From Yoonia sp. SS1-5 (GTDB lineage Bacteria; Pseudomonadota; Alphaproteobacteria; Rhodobacterales; Rhodobacteraceae), in contig NZ_CP151767.2 in assembly GCF_038443705.2 (NCBI RefSeq), positions 3,711,501 to 3,775,500 on the forward strand: a stretch of DNA of 64,000 nucleotides, written 5' to 3'. Every line of letters starts with the position of its first letter. The stretch's first letter is position 1. Below are positions 1 through 9,454 of the stretch, piece by piece. The translations under genes were made by a program, and so were the position numbers. A model generated the notes under the pieces. That model was not told the DNA's origin. It made no database searches and saw nothing but the letters and a program-made list of their open reading frames with translations.

Positions 1-2522
1 CCGAAGATTTGCGCCCGCAGATTCCGCTGACCCGGACGGCCACCAAGGCGTTCAACATCGCCTGCGAAGAGATCGAAGGGTTCGAGGCGGATGATATCAT
101 CGCAACCTTGTCCCATCAGGCCCGCGATGCCGGTGGGCGCGTGACCATCGTGTCCTCTGACAAGGACCTGATGCAGTTGGTCGGTGATGGGGTTGAAATG
201 CTTGATCCCATGAAAAACAAGCGTATTGACCGCGACGGGGTGGCCGAAAAATTCGGTGTTGGCCCCGACCGTGTGGTTGATGTGCAAGCGCTAGCCGGGG
301 ATTCGGTGGATAACGTGCCAGGCGCCCCGGGGATCGGGATCAAGACCGCCGCGCTGCTGATCAATGAATATGGTGATCTGGAAAGTCTTCTGGATCGTGC
401 GGGTGAGATTAAGCAGCCCAAGCGCCGCCAAACCCTGATTGATCACCGCGCCCAAATCGAATTGTCCAAGACCCTTGTGCAACTGGATTGCGCGATGGAC
501 CTTCCCTTTGGCTTGGATGATCTTGAGATACGCGATGCGGATCCTGACGTCTTGATGGGTTTTCTGGCCGAAATGGAGTTTCGCACGGTCACCAAACGGA
601 TCGCCGAAAAACTGGGTGTCGCGCCGCCGGTCATCGAAGCTGCACCGGTGGCCGAGGTCGCTGCCCCGGAAGCCGTGCCATTTGATCCCGAAAAATATGA
701 ATGTGTTGCTGATGCCGCTGCGTTGGATGTCTGGATCACCCGGATCAGGGAACGCGGCTATGTGGCGATAGACACAGAGACCACAGGCCTGAACGAGATG
801 ATTGCCGATCTGGTGGGCATCTCGCTTTGCGTCGAGCCGGGGCAGGCCTGCTATATCCCGTTGACGCATAAGGCCGCATCATCGGACGATCTGTTCGGGT
901 CCGACGATATTGCGGCCGGTCAGATGGATTTCGAGACCTGTCTGGCGATGCTCAAGCCGGTTTTGCAGGATCCTGCGATCCTGAAAATCGGGCAGAACAT
1001 GAAATATGATGCCAAGATTTTTGCCCGGCTTGATATCGCCGTCGCCCCAATTGATGACACGATGCTAATGTCCTACGCGATGAATGCGGGCCTGCATAAT
1101 CACGGGATGGATACGCTGTCTGACCGGTATCTGGCGCATACCCCCATCCCGATCAAGCCGCTGCTTGGCACGGGTAAGTCAGCCATCACCTTTGATCGGG
1201 TGCCGATTGAAAAGGCGGTCGCTTATGCGGCCGAGGATGCGGATATTACCTTGCGTCTTTGGCAGCAGTTCAAGCCGCAATTGCATGTCAAACGGGTGAC
1301 CACGGTCTATGAGACCCTTGAACGGCCGCTTGTCCCGGTGCTTGCCCAGATGGAACGTCATGGCATCAAGGTTGATCGCGATACGCTGTCACGCATGTCC
1401 AATGCCTTTGCCCAAAAAATGGCGGGTCTTGAGGCCGAACTGCACGAGATGGCCGAACGCCCCTTTAACGTACAGTCGCCCGCGCAGGTGGGTGAGATCA
1501 TGTTTGATCAGATGGGCTTTGAGGGTGGCAAGAAAACCAAGACCGGGCAGTGGTCAACACCTGCGGATGTTTTGGAAGATCTGGCGACAGAGCATGATTT
1601 CCCCGCCCGCGTGCTGGATTATCGGCAACTGCAGAAGCTGAAATCAACCTATACGGACGCATTGCAGGAACATATAAATGCTGAAACCGGCCGTGTGCAT
1701 ACCTCGTATTCCATTGCGGGCGCCAATACCGGACGGCTTGCATCGACCGATCCGAACCTGCAGAACATCCCGATCCGGACCGAAGAGGGGCGGCGCATTC
1801 GCGAGGCCTTTGTCGCCGAACCTGGCAAAGTCATTGTTGCACTGGATTACAGCCAGATCGAGCTGCGCATTCTGGCCCATATCGCCGGGATTGATGCGCT
1901 GAAACAGGCGTTCCTTGACGGGATCGACATTCACGCGATGACCGCGTCCGAGATGTTTGACGTGCCACTGGACGAGATGACCCCAGAGGTCCGCCGCCAG
2001 GCCAAGGCGATCAATTTCGGCGTCATTTACGGCATTTCCGGGTTTGGTCTGGCGCGTAATCTGCGCATTCCCCGGGGCGAGGCGCAGGGGTTTATCGACC
2101 GCTATTTCGAACGCTTCCCGGGCATCCGCAAATATATGGATGATACGGTCGGCTTTGCCAAAGAACATGGCTATGTGCAGACGCTGTTCGGGCGCAAGAT
2201 CAACACGCCCGAGATCAATGCCAAAGGGCCACATGCCGGATTTGCGAAACGTGCAGCAATCAACGCACCCATTCAGGGCACGGCAGCGGATGTGATCAGG
2301 CGGGCCATGGTCCGGATGCCTGCGGCGATTGACACGCTTCCGGCCAAGATGTTGCTACAGGTCCATGACGAATTGATCTTTGAAGTGGAGGCGGCAGCCG
2401 TTGATGACCTGATCGGTATCGCGCGCGATGTCATGGAAAACGCAAGTGATCCTGCCGTGAAACTTGATGTGAAGCTGGCCGTTGATGCAGGGCAGGGGGC
2501 AAACTGGGCCGAGGCGCATTAA
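1..2522 (+). CDS. polA: DNA polymerase I (5' end outside window)
   Basis: Family A DNA polymerase for Okazaki-fragment processing and repair synthesis. The frame is open from position 3 and has no start inside the window; about 839 residues are visible, so roughly the first 90-100 of a usual ~930 are missing. Visible in order: the end of the 5'-3' exonuclease with its H3TH stretch (AGDSVDNVPGAPGIG), the 3'-5' proofreading domain with an intact first carboxylate motif (AIDTETTGL), and the polymerase domain with motif A (LDYSQIELR), motif B (RRQAKAINFGVIYG) and motif C (QVHDELIFE). All three activities therefore look intact. The stop codon TAA shares its last base with the ATG of the next gene (TAATG), so the two are probably translationally coupled. 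Identity is certain. Confidence 0.97.
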   Translation, partial: EDLRPQIPLTRTATKAFNIACEEIEGFEADDIIATLSHQARDAGGRVTIVSSDKDLMQLVGDGVEMLDPMKNKRIDRDGVAEKFGVGPDRVVDVQALAGDSVDNVPGAPGIGIKTAALLINEYGDLESLLDRAGEIKQPKRRQTLIDHRAQIELSKTLVQLDCAMDLPFGLDDLEIRDADPDVLMGFLAEMEFRTVTKRIAEKLGVAPPVIEAAPVAEVAAPEAVPFDPEKYECVADAAALDVWITRIRERGYVAIDTETTGLNEMIADLVGISLCVEPGQACYIPLTHKAASSDDLFGSDDIAAGQMDFETCLAMLKPVLQDPAILKIGQNMKYDAKIFARLDIAVAPIDDTMLMSYAMNAGLHNHGMDTLSDRYLAHTPIPIKPLLGTGKSAITFDRVPIEKAVAYAAEDADITLRLWQQFKPQLHVKRVTTVYETLERPLVPVLAQMERHGIKVDRDTLSRMSNAFAQKMAGLEAELHEMAERPFNVQSPAQVGEIMFDQMGFEGGKKTKTGQWSTPADVLEDLATEHDFPARVLDYRQLQKLKSTYTDALQEHINAETGRVHTSYSIAGANTGRLASTDPNLQNIPIRTEEGRRIREAFVAEPGKVIVALDYSQIELRILAHIAGIDALKQAFLDGIDIHAMTASEMFDVPLDEMTPEVRRQAKAINFGVIYGISGFGLARNLRIPRGEAQGFIDRYFERFPGIRKYMDDTVGFAKEHGYVQTLFGRKINTPEINAKGPHAGFAKRAAINAPIQGTAADVIRRAMVRMPAAIDTLPAKMLLQVHDELIFEVEAAAVDDLIGIARDVMENASDPAVKLDVKLAVDAGQGANWAEAH

Positions 2523-2914
2523 TGCCGGCATTCAGCCTTTCAGACGCAACAGAATGCTTTGGTATCATCCTCGGAACAGAGCGTTTTGCAGCGTGCCTGA
2601 CTTTCTATCGCGATACGCTGGGCCTGCCGGTCTGGTACGAAAAAGAGGCGCTTGTCTGTCTGCGGTTTGGTGCTGGCTATCTGATGATCGAAACAGGTGG
2701 CATGGCGCGCGACGGGCGCAAACCCAATCGCGAGAACCCCACGATGTTGCGTTTCAATGTGGACGATGTGGATCAGGCCGCCGACGCCTTGATTGCGCGC
2801 GGGGTGGACGTGACCGTGCGCGTGTTTGATTGGGGGAAAGTCGGGACCTTTCATGACCCCGACGGGAACGCCTGCGAACTCAAGAACGCAGACGATCCAT
2901 TCTTTCAACTGTAA
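2522..2914 (+). CDS. VOC-family (glyoxalase/bleomycin-resistance-like) protein
   Basis: A 130-residue single-module vicinal-oxygen-chelate protein. The opening segment (GIILGTERFAACLTFYRDTLGLP) and the closing segment (FHDPDGNACEL), whose Glu is the usual metal ligand, are typical of the glyoxalase superfamily. These proteins bind a divalent metal and act on varied small substrates, so the substrate cannot be told from sequence. It begins inside the polA stop codon and shares its direction, which implies co-transcription. No signal peptide is visible, so it should be cytosolic. Family call is firm; function is open. Confidence 0.85.
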   Translation: MPAFSLSDATECFGIILGTERFAACLTFYRDTLGLPVWYEKEALVCLRFGAGYLMIETGGMARDGRKPNRENPTMLRFNVDDVDQAADALIARGVDVTVRVFDWGKVGTFHDPDGNACELKNADDPFFQL

Positions 2915-2964
2915 CTTTCGGCATGTGTGGGAAGACCCGAGGTATCCGGCCTTCCCTGCAAGCT

Positions 2965-3432
2965 TTAGTTAACCGATTTCGCCTCGACCAGGTTCGCATC
3001 GGTCTTGCCGGCTGCCGAAATCTCGATCCGGCGCGGTTTCAGCGCCTCAGGCACTTCGCGGACAAGGTCGATGTGCAGCATGCCGTTTTCATGGCTGGCC
3101 TCGGTCACGCGGACATGATCGGCCAGGTGGAAACGGCGCTCGAACGCCCGCGTGGCGATGCCGCGATGCAGGTATTTGCGGTCCGCATCGTCATCAGCCT
3201 TGCGGGCCGTCACATGCAGTGACCGGTCCTTGACCTCGATGGCGAGGTCATCATCAGCGAAACCGGCGACGGCAATCGAGATGCGCCAGGCGTCATCATC
3301 GGTTTTTTCAATATTGTATGGGGGGTAGCTGTTTTGGCCGACGTCACTGGCCAGCGCCCGATCCATCAGATCGGCAATCTGGTCAAAGCCAACGGTGGCA
3401 CGGTAAAGCGGTGTAAGATCAAAACTACGCAT
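2965..3432 (-). CDS. Small heat-shock protein, Hsp20 family
   Basis: A 155-residue alpha-crystallin-domain chaperone that holds unfolding proteins for ATP-dependent refolding. The N-terminus (MRSFDLTPLYRATVGFDQ) resembles the IbpA/HspH class. The core carries the usual beta-strand pattern (WRISIAVAGF near residue 49, then GIATRAFERRFHLADHV). The C-terminal IxI-type motif is recognisable as IEI (PRRIEIS), followed by a tail ending KSVN. It is convergent with the VOC gene and lies 140 bp from the protease gene in the same direction. No clear sigma-32 promoter was found by eye in the short upstream gap. Confidence 0.93.
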   Translation of the reverse strand: MRSFDLTPLYRATVGFDQIADLMDRALASDVGQNSYPPYNIEKTDDDAWRISIAVAGFADDDLAIEVKDRSLHVTARKADDDADRKYLHRGIATRAFERRFHLADHVRVTEASHENGMLHIDLVREVPEALKPRRIEISAAGKTDANLVEAKSVN

Positions 3433-3572
3433 ATTTGGTCATCCTCTATCAAGCGATAACAGTGTTTTGCCTTCCCGAATGGGACAGGCGTCTGGTTGCC
3501 GGGGCCCTTCATGGCACCCCGGTATTGCCAATGTGGGAAGGACAAACCGGGGTTTCAAGACCCCCTGCGCAG

Positions 3573-4385
3573 TCAGTTGGATCGGACGAATTTCGCGCCG
3601 GTATCGTTGCGCTCGCCGGTGGTGATCAGCCGTTGTGTGCCGCCGGGGCGGGCGGGCCCGAAGGCTGCGAAATGCGACAAAAGGGTTGTTAGCGGCCCGT
3701 TCAGCGAGGTGCCCAAGGACACTTTTTCCCCATCAACCTGCGCCATGGCCGAGACAACCGACGCGATCCGCGTTTCACCATCGCGGATCACAAAAACAGG
3801 CGCCCCGCTGGACCCGAATTCAACATCGCAGGTCATTACAATGACCCCGGTTTGCCGGCCCAGCACGGTGCAGACCTCCTGCAGGCTGGCAGCCTCTTCA
3901 CGGCCACGGCCATAGGATACAACGCCAACTTCGTCACCCGTCAGGGGCCGCTCGGCGATCTGATATGGTTTTACCCGCGTTGTCCGGATGGCTTGCGACA
4001 ATTCCAGAACGGCGATGTCCTTGGCTACCCCGGCAGGGTCAGTTGCGGTGTCATCGTGAATGTAGTCGGGATGGGCGACGGCGCGAATGATGCGCCGCGT
4101 TGCCTCGGCCCTGCCATCGCGCAGCCCGGCCCGAAACTCGAACCGATCAGTGCTGATCAGGCTTCCATCGCGTTCATAAAGACAATGGGCCGCTGTCAGG
4201 ATCAGCCGTTCGCGGATCAAGGCGGCGGTGCAAAAGCCTTTGCCGCGGATGTCCAGACGCCCCACGCCTTCCCAGCCGCGGCTGTCCTGCCGCGTTTGCA
4301 GCGTGACCAAATCAGAGGATTCCTGCGCGGCCAGCTGCGCGGCGCCGAAAACCCAAAAAACAACTAAAAGTAGAAACTGCCGCAT
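3573..4385 (-). CDS. Secreted trypsin-like serine protease
   Basis: A 270-residue chymotrypsin-fold (S1) endopeptidase. Residues 1-20 form a signal peptide (MRQFLLLVVFWVFGAAQLAA, cut before Q21). The catalytic triad is readable: His67 in LTAAHC, Asp123 in KDIAVLEL and Ser193 in GSSGAPV. The oxyanion-loop sequence GSSGAP differs from the GDSGGP of digestive trypsins and resembles V8-like bacterial enzymes. There is no PDZ domain, so this is not a DegP-type protease. Cysteines at positions 52 and 68 could form the usual disulfide near the catalytic His. Its upstream neighbour on the same strand is glcF, but a gap of about 57 bp suggests an independent gene. Confidence 0.88.
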   Translation of the reverse strand: MRQFLLLVVFWVFGAAQLAAQESSDLVTLQTRQDSRGWEGVGRLDIRGKGFCTAALIRERLILTAAHCLYERDGSLISTDRFEFRAGLRDGRAEATRRIIRAVAHPDYIHDDTATDPAGVAKDIAVLELSQAIRTTRVKPYQIAERPLTGDEVGVVSYGRGREEAASLQEVCTVLGRQTGVIVMTCDVEFGSSGAPVFVIRDGETRIASVVSAMAQVDGEKVSLGTSLNGPLTTLLSHFAAFGPARPGGTQRLITTGERNDTGAKFVRSN

Positions 4386-4442
4386 CGCCTGACCTTATTC
4401 GCTCGGCTTACGATGCGAAAGAGATACGGCAGCATTATGACG

Positions 4443-5762
4443 TCAACGTAGCATTGGTACCGCAGGGGCGGGATTATCTTGCGCCAATAACGCGGGCGGC
4501 TGCGGCCCGCCTGTCGCCCAATCCAGCAGTTCGACCGTGTGCACAATCGGCACATCGGTCGCGCCGCCGATCTGCATCATGCAGCCAACGTTGCCGGCAG
4601 CAATGATATCGGGGGTCAAAGCCTCAAGCGTCTGAACCTTGCGCGTCTTGAGTTGTTTGGAAATCTCGGGCTGCATCAGGTTATAGGTCCCTGCCGACCC
4701 GCAGCACAGATGGCTATCTGCCGGTTCCAGCACTGTGAACCCCGCACGTTTGAGCAGATCTTTCGGGAACGTCTTGATCTGTTGGCCATGTTGCAGTGAG
4801 CAGGCGGCATGATATGCGACTTTCGTGTCGTTGTTGTCGCCTTCGGGCAAGTCCAGCTTCATCAGGATTTCAGACACATCCATCGCAATGGCCGACACGC
4901 GCGCCGCATCTTCGGCCAGTGGATCATTGCGGAACATATGCCCGTAATCCTTGACCGTCGTGCCGCAGCCGGAGGTATTGATGACGATGGCATCAAGGCC
5001 ACCGTTGTCGATTTCCTTGGCCCATGCCCTGATGTTTTTGGCGGCGGTCGCGTGGCTTTGGTCTTCCTTGCCCATGTGATGGGTCAGCGCGCCGCAGCAA
5101 CCGGCGCCTTCGGCTACCACAACCTCGGCCCCGAGCCGCGTCAGCAGCCGGATTGTGGCGTCATTGATATCGGTGTTCAGCGCTTTTTGCGCGCAGCCTG
5201 TCATCAGGGCAACGCGCATTTTCTTGTCTTGCGCGGGAAATGTCTGCGGGTCGTCATTGCGGCTGACCGGGGGGATCGTCTTAGGGGCCATTTCCAACAT
5301 TGCCCGCAGCCGCGCGTCGGGCATGAACCGCGCAAAGGGACGCCCAATCTTGGCCCCCAGCAAGGCGACCCGGAACCGCATCGGGTAGGGCAGAATGCGG
5401 GCAAGCATCCACCGCAGCGCCCTGTCCGACCACGGCCGGTCATAGTTCTTTTCGATATAGGCGCGGGCGTGATCGACGAGATGCATGTAATGCACGCCCG
5501 AAGGGCAGGTCGTCATGCAGGCCAGGCAGGACAGGCAGCGGTCAATATGTTTGACCGTCCTTTCATCGGGCACATGCTCGTTCTCGAGCATATCCTTGAT
5601 CAGGTAAATCCGCCCGCGCGGGCTGTCCAACTCATCACCCAGGACCTGATAGGTGGGACAGGTGGCGGTGCAAAAGCCGCAATGCACACATCTGCGCAAA
5701 ATCTCGTTGGCGCGCTGGGTGCCGGGATCAGTAAGCTGTTCGGGGGTGAAAGTTGTTTGCAT
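4443..5762 (-). CDS. glcF: Glycolate oxidase iron-sulfur subunit GlcF
   Basis: A 439-residue electron-transfer subunit of the membrane-associated glycolate oxidase (glycolate to glyoxylate). It has two ferredoxin-type 4Fe-4S motifs (CVHCGFCTATCPTY and CLSCLACMTTCPSG) followed by two cysteine-rich CCG domains (GAGCCGAL and LCCGSAGTYN). It is last in the glcD-glcE-glcF operon: the glcE stop and the glcF start share base 5762. Length matches E. coli GlcF (about 407) with a modest extension. The complete DEF set argues for a working enzyme, relevant to marine bacteria that use algal glycolate. Confidence 0.96.
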   Translation of the reverse strand: MQTTFTPEQLTDPGTQRANEILRRCVHCGFCTATCPTYQVLGDELDSPRGRIYLIKDMLENEHVPDERTVKHIDRCLSCLACMTTCPSGVHYMHLVDHARAYIEKNYDRPWSDRALRWMLARILPYPMRFRVALLGAKIGRPFARFMPDARLRAMLEMAPKTIPPVSRNDDPQTFPAQDKKMRVALMTGCAQKALNTDINDATIRLLTRLGAEVVVAEGAGCCGALTHHMGKEDQSHATAAKNIRAWAKEIDNGGLDAIVINTSGCGTTVKDYGHMFRNDPLAEDAARVSAIAMDVSEILMKLDLPEGDNNDTKVAYHAACSLQHGQQIKTFPKDLLKRAGFTVLEPADSHLCCGSAGTYNLMQPEISKQLKTRKVQTLEALTPDIIAAGNVGCMMQIGGATDVPIVHTVELLDWATGGPQPPALLAQDNPAPAVPMLR

Positions 5763-6859
5763 TAGGTCATCATCCCCAGATTAAGTATGCCGCGCGGGTC
5801 GAATTTGGACCGCAGGCCTGCAGTGATCGCGGCCAGCGGTGCGGGTTCTGGTTGGAAGGTGGGGGCATCGGTTTTGCCCCGGATCAGGGTCGCGTGGCCG
5901 TCGAAATCGCCCATCCGTGCGCGCAGATCGCCGCCCTCGCTGAGCGCCCAGATCAGCCCGCCGCCCCAGTCGTATTGCACGGCCTTTGCGCCCATTTTGC
6001 CCGCCAGCGCCTCGGCGTCAGAGGGTTTGACTGATATCCGCCAGACATCGCCGGGTTGGCCGGCAAAGGCGGTCACATCGCGGATGGCGGCCCAGGTTGC
6101 CGCGACTGTTTTGGCGTCATGATCGCTGTTTGCCGTCCCAAATTTTGACAACAGCTTTGTCACCTGTTCCGCGCGGTAGGCCACTGAACTTGCGAAACCT
6201 TCCAGGCGGAATTGGGTTTTTCCAGCAATTGGATCATGCGCCACGCCTGTGACCTCAAACGGGGAGGAAAGTGCGGCCGACATCGCGCTGATGGCTGTTG
6301 CATCGTCCAGCCCATCAAGGGTCAATGTCGCTTGCGCCTCGACCCCGGGCAGCACCTTGAGCGAGACCTCAGTCAGCACACCAAGCGTGCCGTAAGACCC
6401 CGTCATGAGTTTGACCAGATCATAGCCGGTCACGTTTTTCATCACCCGCCCGCCGTTTTTGATGATCGTGCCAGCACCGTCGACAAAGCGGACGCCCAGC
6501 ATGAAATCGCGACATGCGCCGACGGATATGCGGCGGGGGCCAGAGACGTTACCAGCGACCACACCACCAATGGTTGGCGTGCCTTCGGTGCCCAATAACG
6601 CGCGGTGGTCCATAGGTTCAAACGCAAGGCGTTGGTTCTGTTTGGCCAGCGTTTTTTCAATCTCTGCCACCGGGGTGCCCGCATGCGCGACAAGCGTCAA
6701 AGCGCCTGGTTCATGCAGTGTGATTCCGCTGATCTTGGCCGTGCTCAGCGTCGCCCCTTCGTTGGTCCCAATCGGGCGGGTGCCGCCGCCTATGATATGC
6801 ATTGGGCTATCAGCGCTCGCGATGATCGCCGCAAGCTCGGCTTCGTTTTTGGGTGTCAT
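5762..6859 (-). CDS. glcE: Glycolate oxidase FAD-binding subunit GlcE
   Basis: A 365-residue FAD-binding (PCMH-type) subunit of glycolate oxidase. The flavin-binding segment is visible (MHIIGGGTRPIG near residues 20-31, then GGVVAGNVSGPRRISVGACRDF around residue 120, and NVTGYDLVKLMTGSYGTLG near residue 160). It is shorter than GlcD and lacks the large C-terminal cap, as usual for GlcE. It sits 9 bp after glcD and shares a base with glcF. E. coli GlcE is about 350 residues, so the gene looks complete. Confidence 0.95.
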   Translation of the reverse strand: MTPKNEAELAAIIASADSPMHIIGGGTRPIGTNEGATLSTAKISGITLHEPGALTLVAHAGTPVAEIEKTLAKQNQRLAFEPMDHRALLGTEGTPTIGGVVAGNVSGPRRISVGACRDFMLGVRFVDGAGTIIKNGGRVMKNVTGYDLVKLMTGSYGTLGVLTEVSLKVLPGVEAQATLTLDGLDDATAISAMSAALSSPFEVTGVAHDPIAGKTQFRLEGFASSVAYRAEQVTKLLSKFGTANSDHDAKTVAATWAAIRDVTAFAGQPGDVWRISVKPSDAEALAGKMGAKAVQYDWGGGLIWALSEGGDLRARMGDFDGHATLIRGKTDAPTFQPEPAPLAAITAGLRSKFDPRGILNLGMMT

Positions 6860-6868
6860 TTGAATGCC

Positions 6869-8302
6869 TTATGCTGCCCGACGTGATTGTGACGTATCAA
6901 GCGGAAAGACCTTGGCCGCGTTTAGTAGCCATTTGGGGTCAAACACATCCTTGATCGCCATCTGTGCTTCCAGGTCCGCCGGATCAAACTGCACATTCAT
7001 CAGATCGCGTTTTTCGATGCCGACGCCATGTTCGCCGGTCAGGCAACCACCAACCTCGACACAAAGCTTGAGGATTTCGGCCCCGAATTCTTCGCAGGTT
7101 TCCAGATCGCCGGGTTTGTTGGCGTCAAACAGGATCAACGGGTGCATGTTGCCGTCACCTGCATGAAACACGTTACCCACATCCAGACCGAATTCCTTTG
7201 ACATTTCACCAATGCGCTTCAACACGAAAGGCAGAGAGGAAACGGGGATCGTGCCGTCCAGGCACATGTAATCGTTGATTTGGCCCATCGCCCCAAACGC
7301 AGATTTGCGGCCCAGCCAGATGCGCCCGGCTTCTTCGGCATCCTTCGCTTCGCGCAGTTCGACCGGGTTATGTTTGCGCGCGATTTCCATGATGAGCGCC
7401 AGCTGGTCGTCAATCTCTTGTTCTGAGCCTTCGACCTCTACTATCAGCAGTGCTTCGCACATCGGATAGCCCGCTTTGGCGAAATTCTCGGTCGCTTCGA
7501 TGCAGGGGCGGTCCATGAATTCGATGGCGACGGGTAGGACGCCTGCCTTGATGATGTCGGTCACAACCTGGCCGGCCACTTCGGAACTGTCATAGCCCAT
7601 CAGCACGGGCCGCGCGCCTTCGGGTTTGTGCAGGATGCGCAATGTGGCCTCGGTCACAACGCCCAACTGCCCTTCAGAGCCGCAGATCAGCCCCAGCAGA
7701 TCAAGCCCGCCTGCGTCCAGATGCGCCCCGCCGATATCAACAATCTGACCGTCCATGGTGACCATTTTGACGCCCATGAGATTGTTGGTCGTGACCCCAT
7801 ATTTGAGGCAATGCGCGCCACCGGAGTTCATGGCGATATTCCCTGCGATGGCGCAGGCCAATTGGCTGGACGGGTCAGGGGCGTAGAAAAACCCTTCTGT
7901 TTCAACGGCCCCGGTCACTGACAGGTTCGTGCGCCCGGTCTGGACCCGGATGTAGCGGTCGTCGTAATTGGTTTCCAAAACCGCGTTCATCTTGGCCACG
8001 CCAAGGATGACACTGTCGGCCGTAGGCAGCGCGCCACCGGCCAGCGATGTGCCCGCACCACGGGGCACGACAGGCACGTTCAGTTCGTGACAAATCTTTA
8101 GCACCGCCGCCACTTCGTCCGTGTTTGCCGGCAGGACGGCACACATTGGTGGGCAGCGATAGGCGGTCAGCCCGTCACATTCATAGGCGCGTGTTTCGGC
8201 AATATCAGAGATCACGGCATCAGACGGCAGGGCGGCAGAGAGGCGGCTGACAATCAGCGCTTTGCGCGACAGAACATCGGCGTCAGGGGTCGGCATTTCC
8301 AT
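6869..8302 (-). CDS. glcD: Glycolate oxidase subunit GlcD
   Basis: A 477-residue FAD-linked oxidase, the catalytic subunit of glycolate oxidase. The FAD-binding motif (VPRGAGTSLAGGALP) lies near residue 80 and the C-terminal FAD-oxidase signature (NVFHAGDGNMHPLILFD) near residue 365; a late GEHGVGIEKRDLM segment is also typical. The start at 8302 is preceded by a good ribosome-binding site (GGAGG about 8 nt upstream on the minus strand). It heads the glcDEF operon and faces a DUF599 gene across 55 bp that contain an 8+8 bp inverted repeat of GntR/FadR type (8327-8349), the likely control point. No glcC regulator gene lies nearby. Confidence 0.96.
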   Translation of the reverse strand: MEMPTPDADVLSRKALIVSRLSAALPSDAVISDIAETRAYECDGLTAYRCPPMCAVLPANTDEVAAVLKICHELNVPVVPRGAGTSLAGGALPTADSVILGVAKMNAVLETNYDDRYIRVQTGRTNLSVTGAVETEGFFYAPDPSSQLACAIAGNIAMNSGGAHCLKYGVTTNNLMGVKMVTMDGQIVDIGGAHLDAGGLDLLGLICGSEGQLGVVTEATLRILHKPEGARPVLMGYDSSEVAGQVVTDIIKAGVLPVAIEFMDRPCIEATENFAKAGYPMCEALLIVEVEGSEQEIDDQLALIMEIARKHNPVELREAKDAEEAGRIWLGRKSAFGAMGQINDYMCLDGTIPVSSLPFVLKRIGEMSKEFGLDVGNVFHAGDGNMHPLILFDANKPGDLETCEEFGAEILKLCVEVGGCLTGEHGVGIEKRDLMNVQFDPADLEAQMAIKDVFDPKWLLNAAKVFPLDTSQSRRAA

Positions 8303-8326
8303 GATATATACCTCCGGATCAATGTG

Positions 8327-8349
8327 ATTGGTAAAAATATATTACCAAT
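8327..8349. promoter_or_regulatory. Inverted-repeat operator, GntR/FadR type
   Basis: The 23-bp sequence is ATTGGTAA, a 7-nt AT spacer, then TTACCAAT. The arms are perfect inverted repeats. TGGT...ACCA arms are characteristic of FadR-subfamily GntR operators (PdhR, LldR, GlcC). It lies 25 bp upstream of the glcD start, between divergent glcD and the DUF599 gene, so one regulator could control both. The regulator itself is not encoded in the window. Confidence 0.65.
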
Positions 8350-8357
8350 TTTGAGAT

Positions 8358-9092
8358 ATGGCAAGTCTACAAGCAAATGGTTACACAAATCGCATGATCA
8401 TATTGGACCATCTGAACTTGTTGACTGCTCTGGATTGGATCGCCGCGGGGCTGATTGTCTTGTGCTGGATCGTGATCGGCTTGTGGATTGAACATCCGGG
8501 CCTCAAGCGGCCATCGGTCACAGTTCTGATGTCGGACCGGCGCCGGGACTGGATGCGCGTTTTTGTTGGTCGCGATCCGCGCATCTTTGACAGCCAGATC
8601 CTGACCAGCCTGCGTCAGGGGACGTCCTTTTTCGCATCAACCTGCCTGCTTGCGATTGGCGGGGTTCTGGCGCTTGTGGGCAATACAGAGCCGTTGCGCG
8701 GCCTGTCGGCAGAAGTGACACAAATGCCCGTGCCTGTTCTTGTCTGGCAGTTGAAGCTGGGCCTTGTGGCGCTGTTTCTGACCAATGCATTCCTGAAATT
8801 TGTCTGGGCCAACCGCGTGTTCGGCTATTGCGCGGTTCTGATGGCATCCGTGCCCAATGATCCGGCCGACCCGGTTGCGTTTCCGCGGGCTGCCCAGGCG
8901 GCGGAATTGAATATTCGTGCGGCCATCAACTTTAACAGGGGGCTGCGTTCGATGTATTTCGCGTTGGGGGCGCTGGCATGGTTGATCGGACCATATGCCT
9001 TGTTCGCATCCACGCTGACGGTGTTCTGGGTTTTGTGGTCACGCGAATTTGCATCCGTCCCGCGCAGTATTCTGCTAGAAGAGGCATCATGA
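8358..9092 (+). CDS. DUF599-family integral membrane protein
   Basis: A 244-residue membrane protein that looks like the DUF599 family, whose function is unknown. About four hydrophobic helices are visible: ALDWIAAGLIVLCWIVIGLW at the N-terminus, FASTCLLAIGGVLALVGNT, LKLGLVALFLTNAFLKFVWAN and a C-terminal pair ending LFASTLTVFWVLW. A second in-frame ATG at 8394 gives MIILDHLNLLTALDW, which matches the usual family start better; the true start may be there, leaving 8358-8393 as leader. It is divergent from glcD and shares four bases with the next gene. Confidence 0.8.
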   Translation: MASLQANGYTNRMIILDHLNLLTALDWIAAGLIVLCWIVIGLWIEHPGLKRPSVTVLMSDRRRDWMRVFVGRDPRIFDSQILTSLRQGTSFFASTCLLAIGGVLALVGNTEPLRGLSAEVTQMPVPVLVWQLKLGLVALFLTNAFLKFVWANRVFGYCAVLMASVPNDPADPVAFPRAAQAAELNIRAAINFNRGLRSMYFALGALAWLIGPYALFASTLTVFWVLWSREFASVPRSILLEEAS

Positions 9093-9427
9093 AATATTTT
9101 GCATTGTTCACGCTGCTTGCAGCGCCTGTTTTTGCCGATGAGCCCGTTGTCGAGGCCGTCACAATCGAAGGTGACCGGGTCAGTGTGACCCTGTCGCACC
9201 CGGATACCGGCTGGGATCACTATGCCGATGGATGGGAAGTGCTGGATGCGGATGGCAACAGTCTGGGGATTCGCGAGCTTGCCCATCCCCATGTGAACGA
9301 ACAGCCATTCACCCGTTCACTTGGCGGGGTGCAGATTCCCGCCGGGGCGACATCGGTTTTTGTACGCGCCCGCTGCAATGTCGATGGCTGGTCGGACACT
9401 CTGTTCGAGGTCAGCCTGTCACAATAG
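9089..9427 (+). CDS. Small exported protein of unknown function
   Basis: A 112-residue protein with a clear signal peptide (MKYFALFTLLAAPVFA, cut before DEP). The mature part is beta-rich in character (SVTLSHPDTGWDHYADGWEV, then TSVFVRARCNVDGW) and has one cysteine. The ATG overlaps the stop of the DUF599 gene (ATGA), so the two are translationally coupled. I do not recognise a named family. The WDHYADGWEV segment, together with the export signal, suggests a small periplasmic domain. A longer in-frame extension upstream lies inside the DUF599 gene and was discarded. Confidence 0.75.
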   Translation: MKYFALFTLLAAPVFADEPVVEAVTIEGDRVSVTLSHPDTGWDHYADGWEVLDADGNSLGIRELAHPHVNEQPFTRSLGGVQIPAGATSVFVRARCNVDGWSDTLFEVSLSQ

Positions 9428-9454
9428 CGTCGATGGTCGTCTCGGTCGCGCCGC

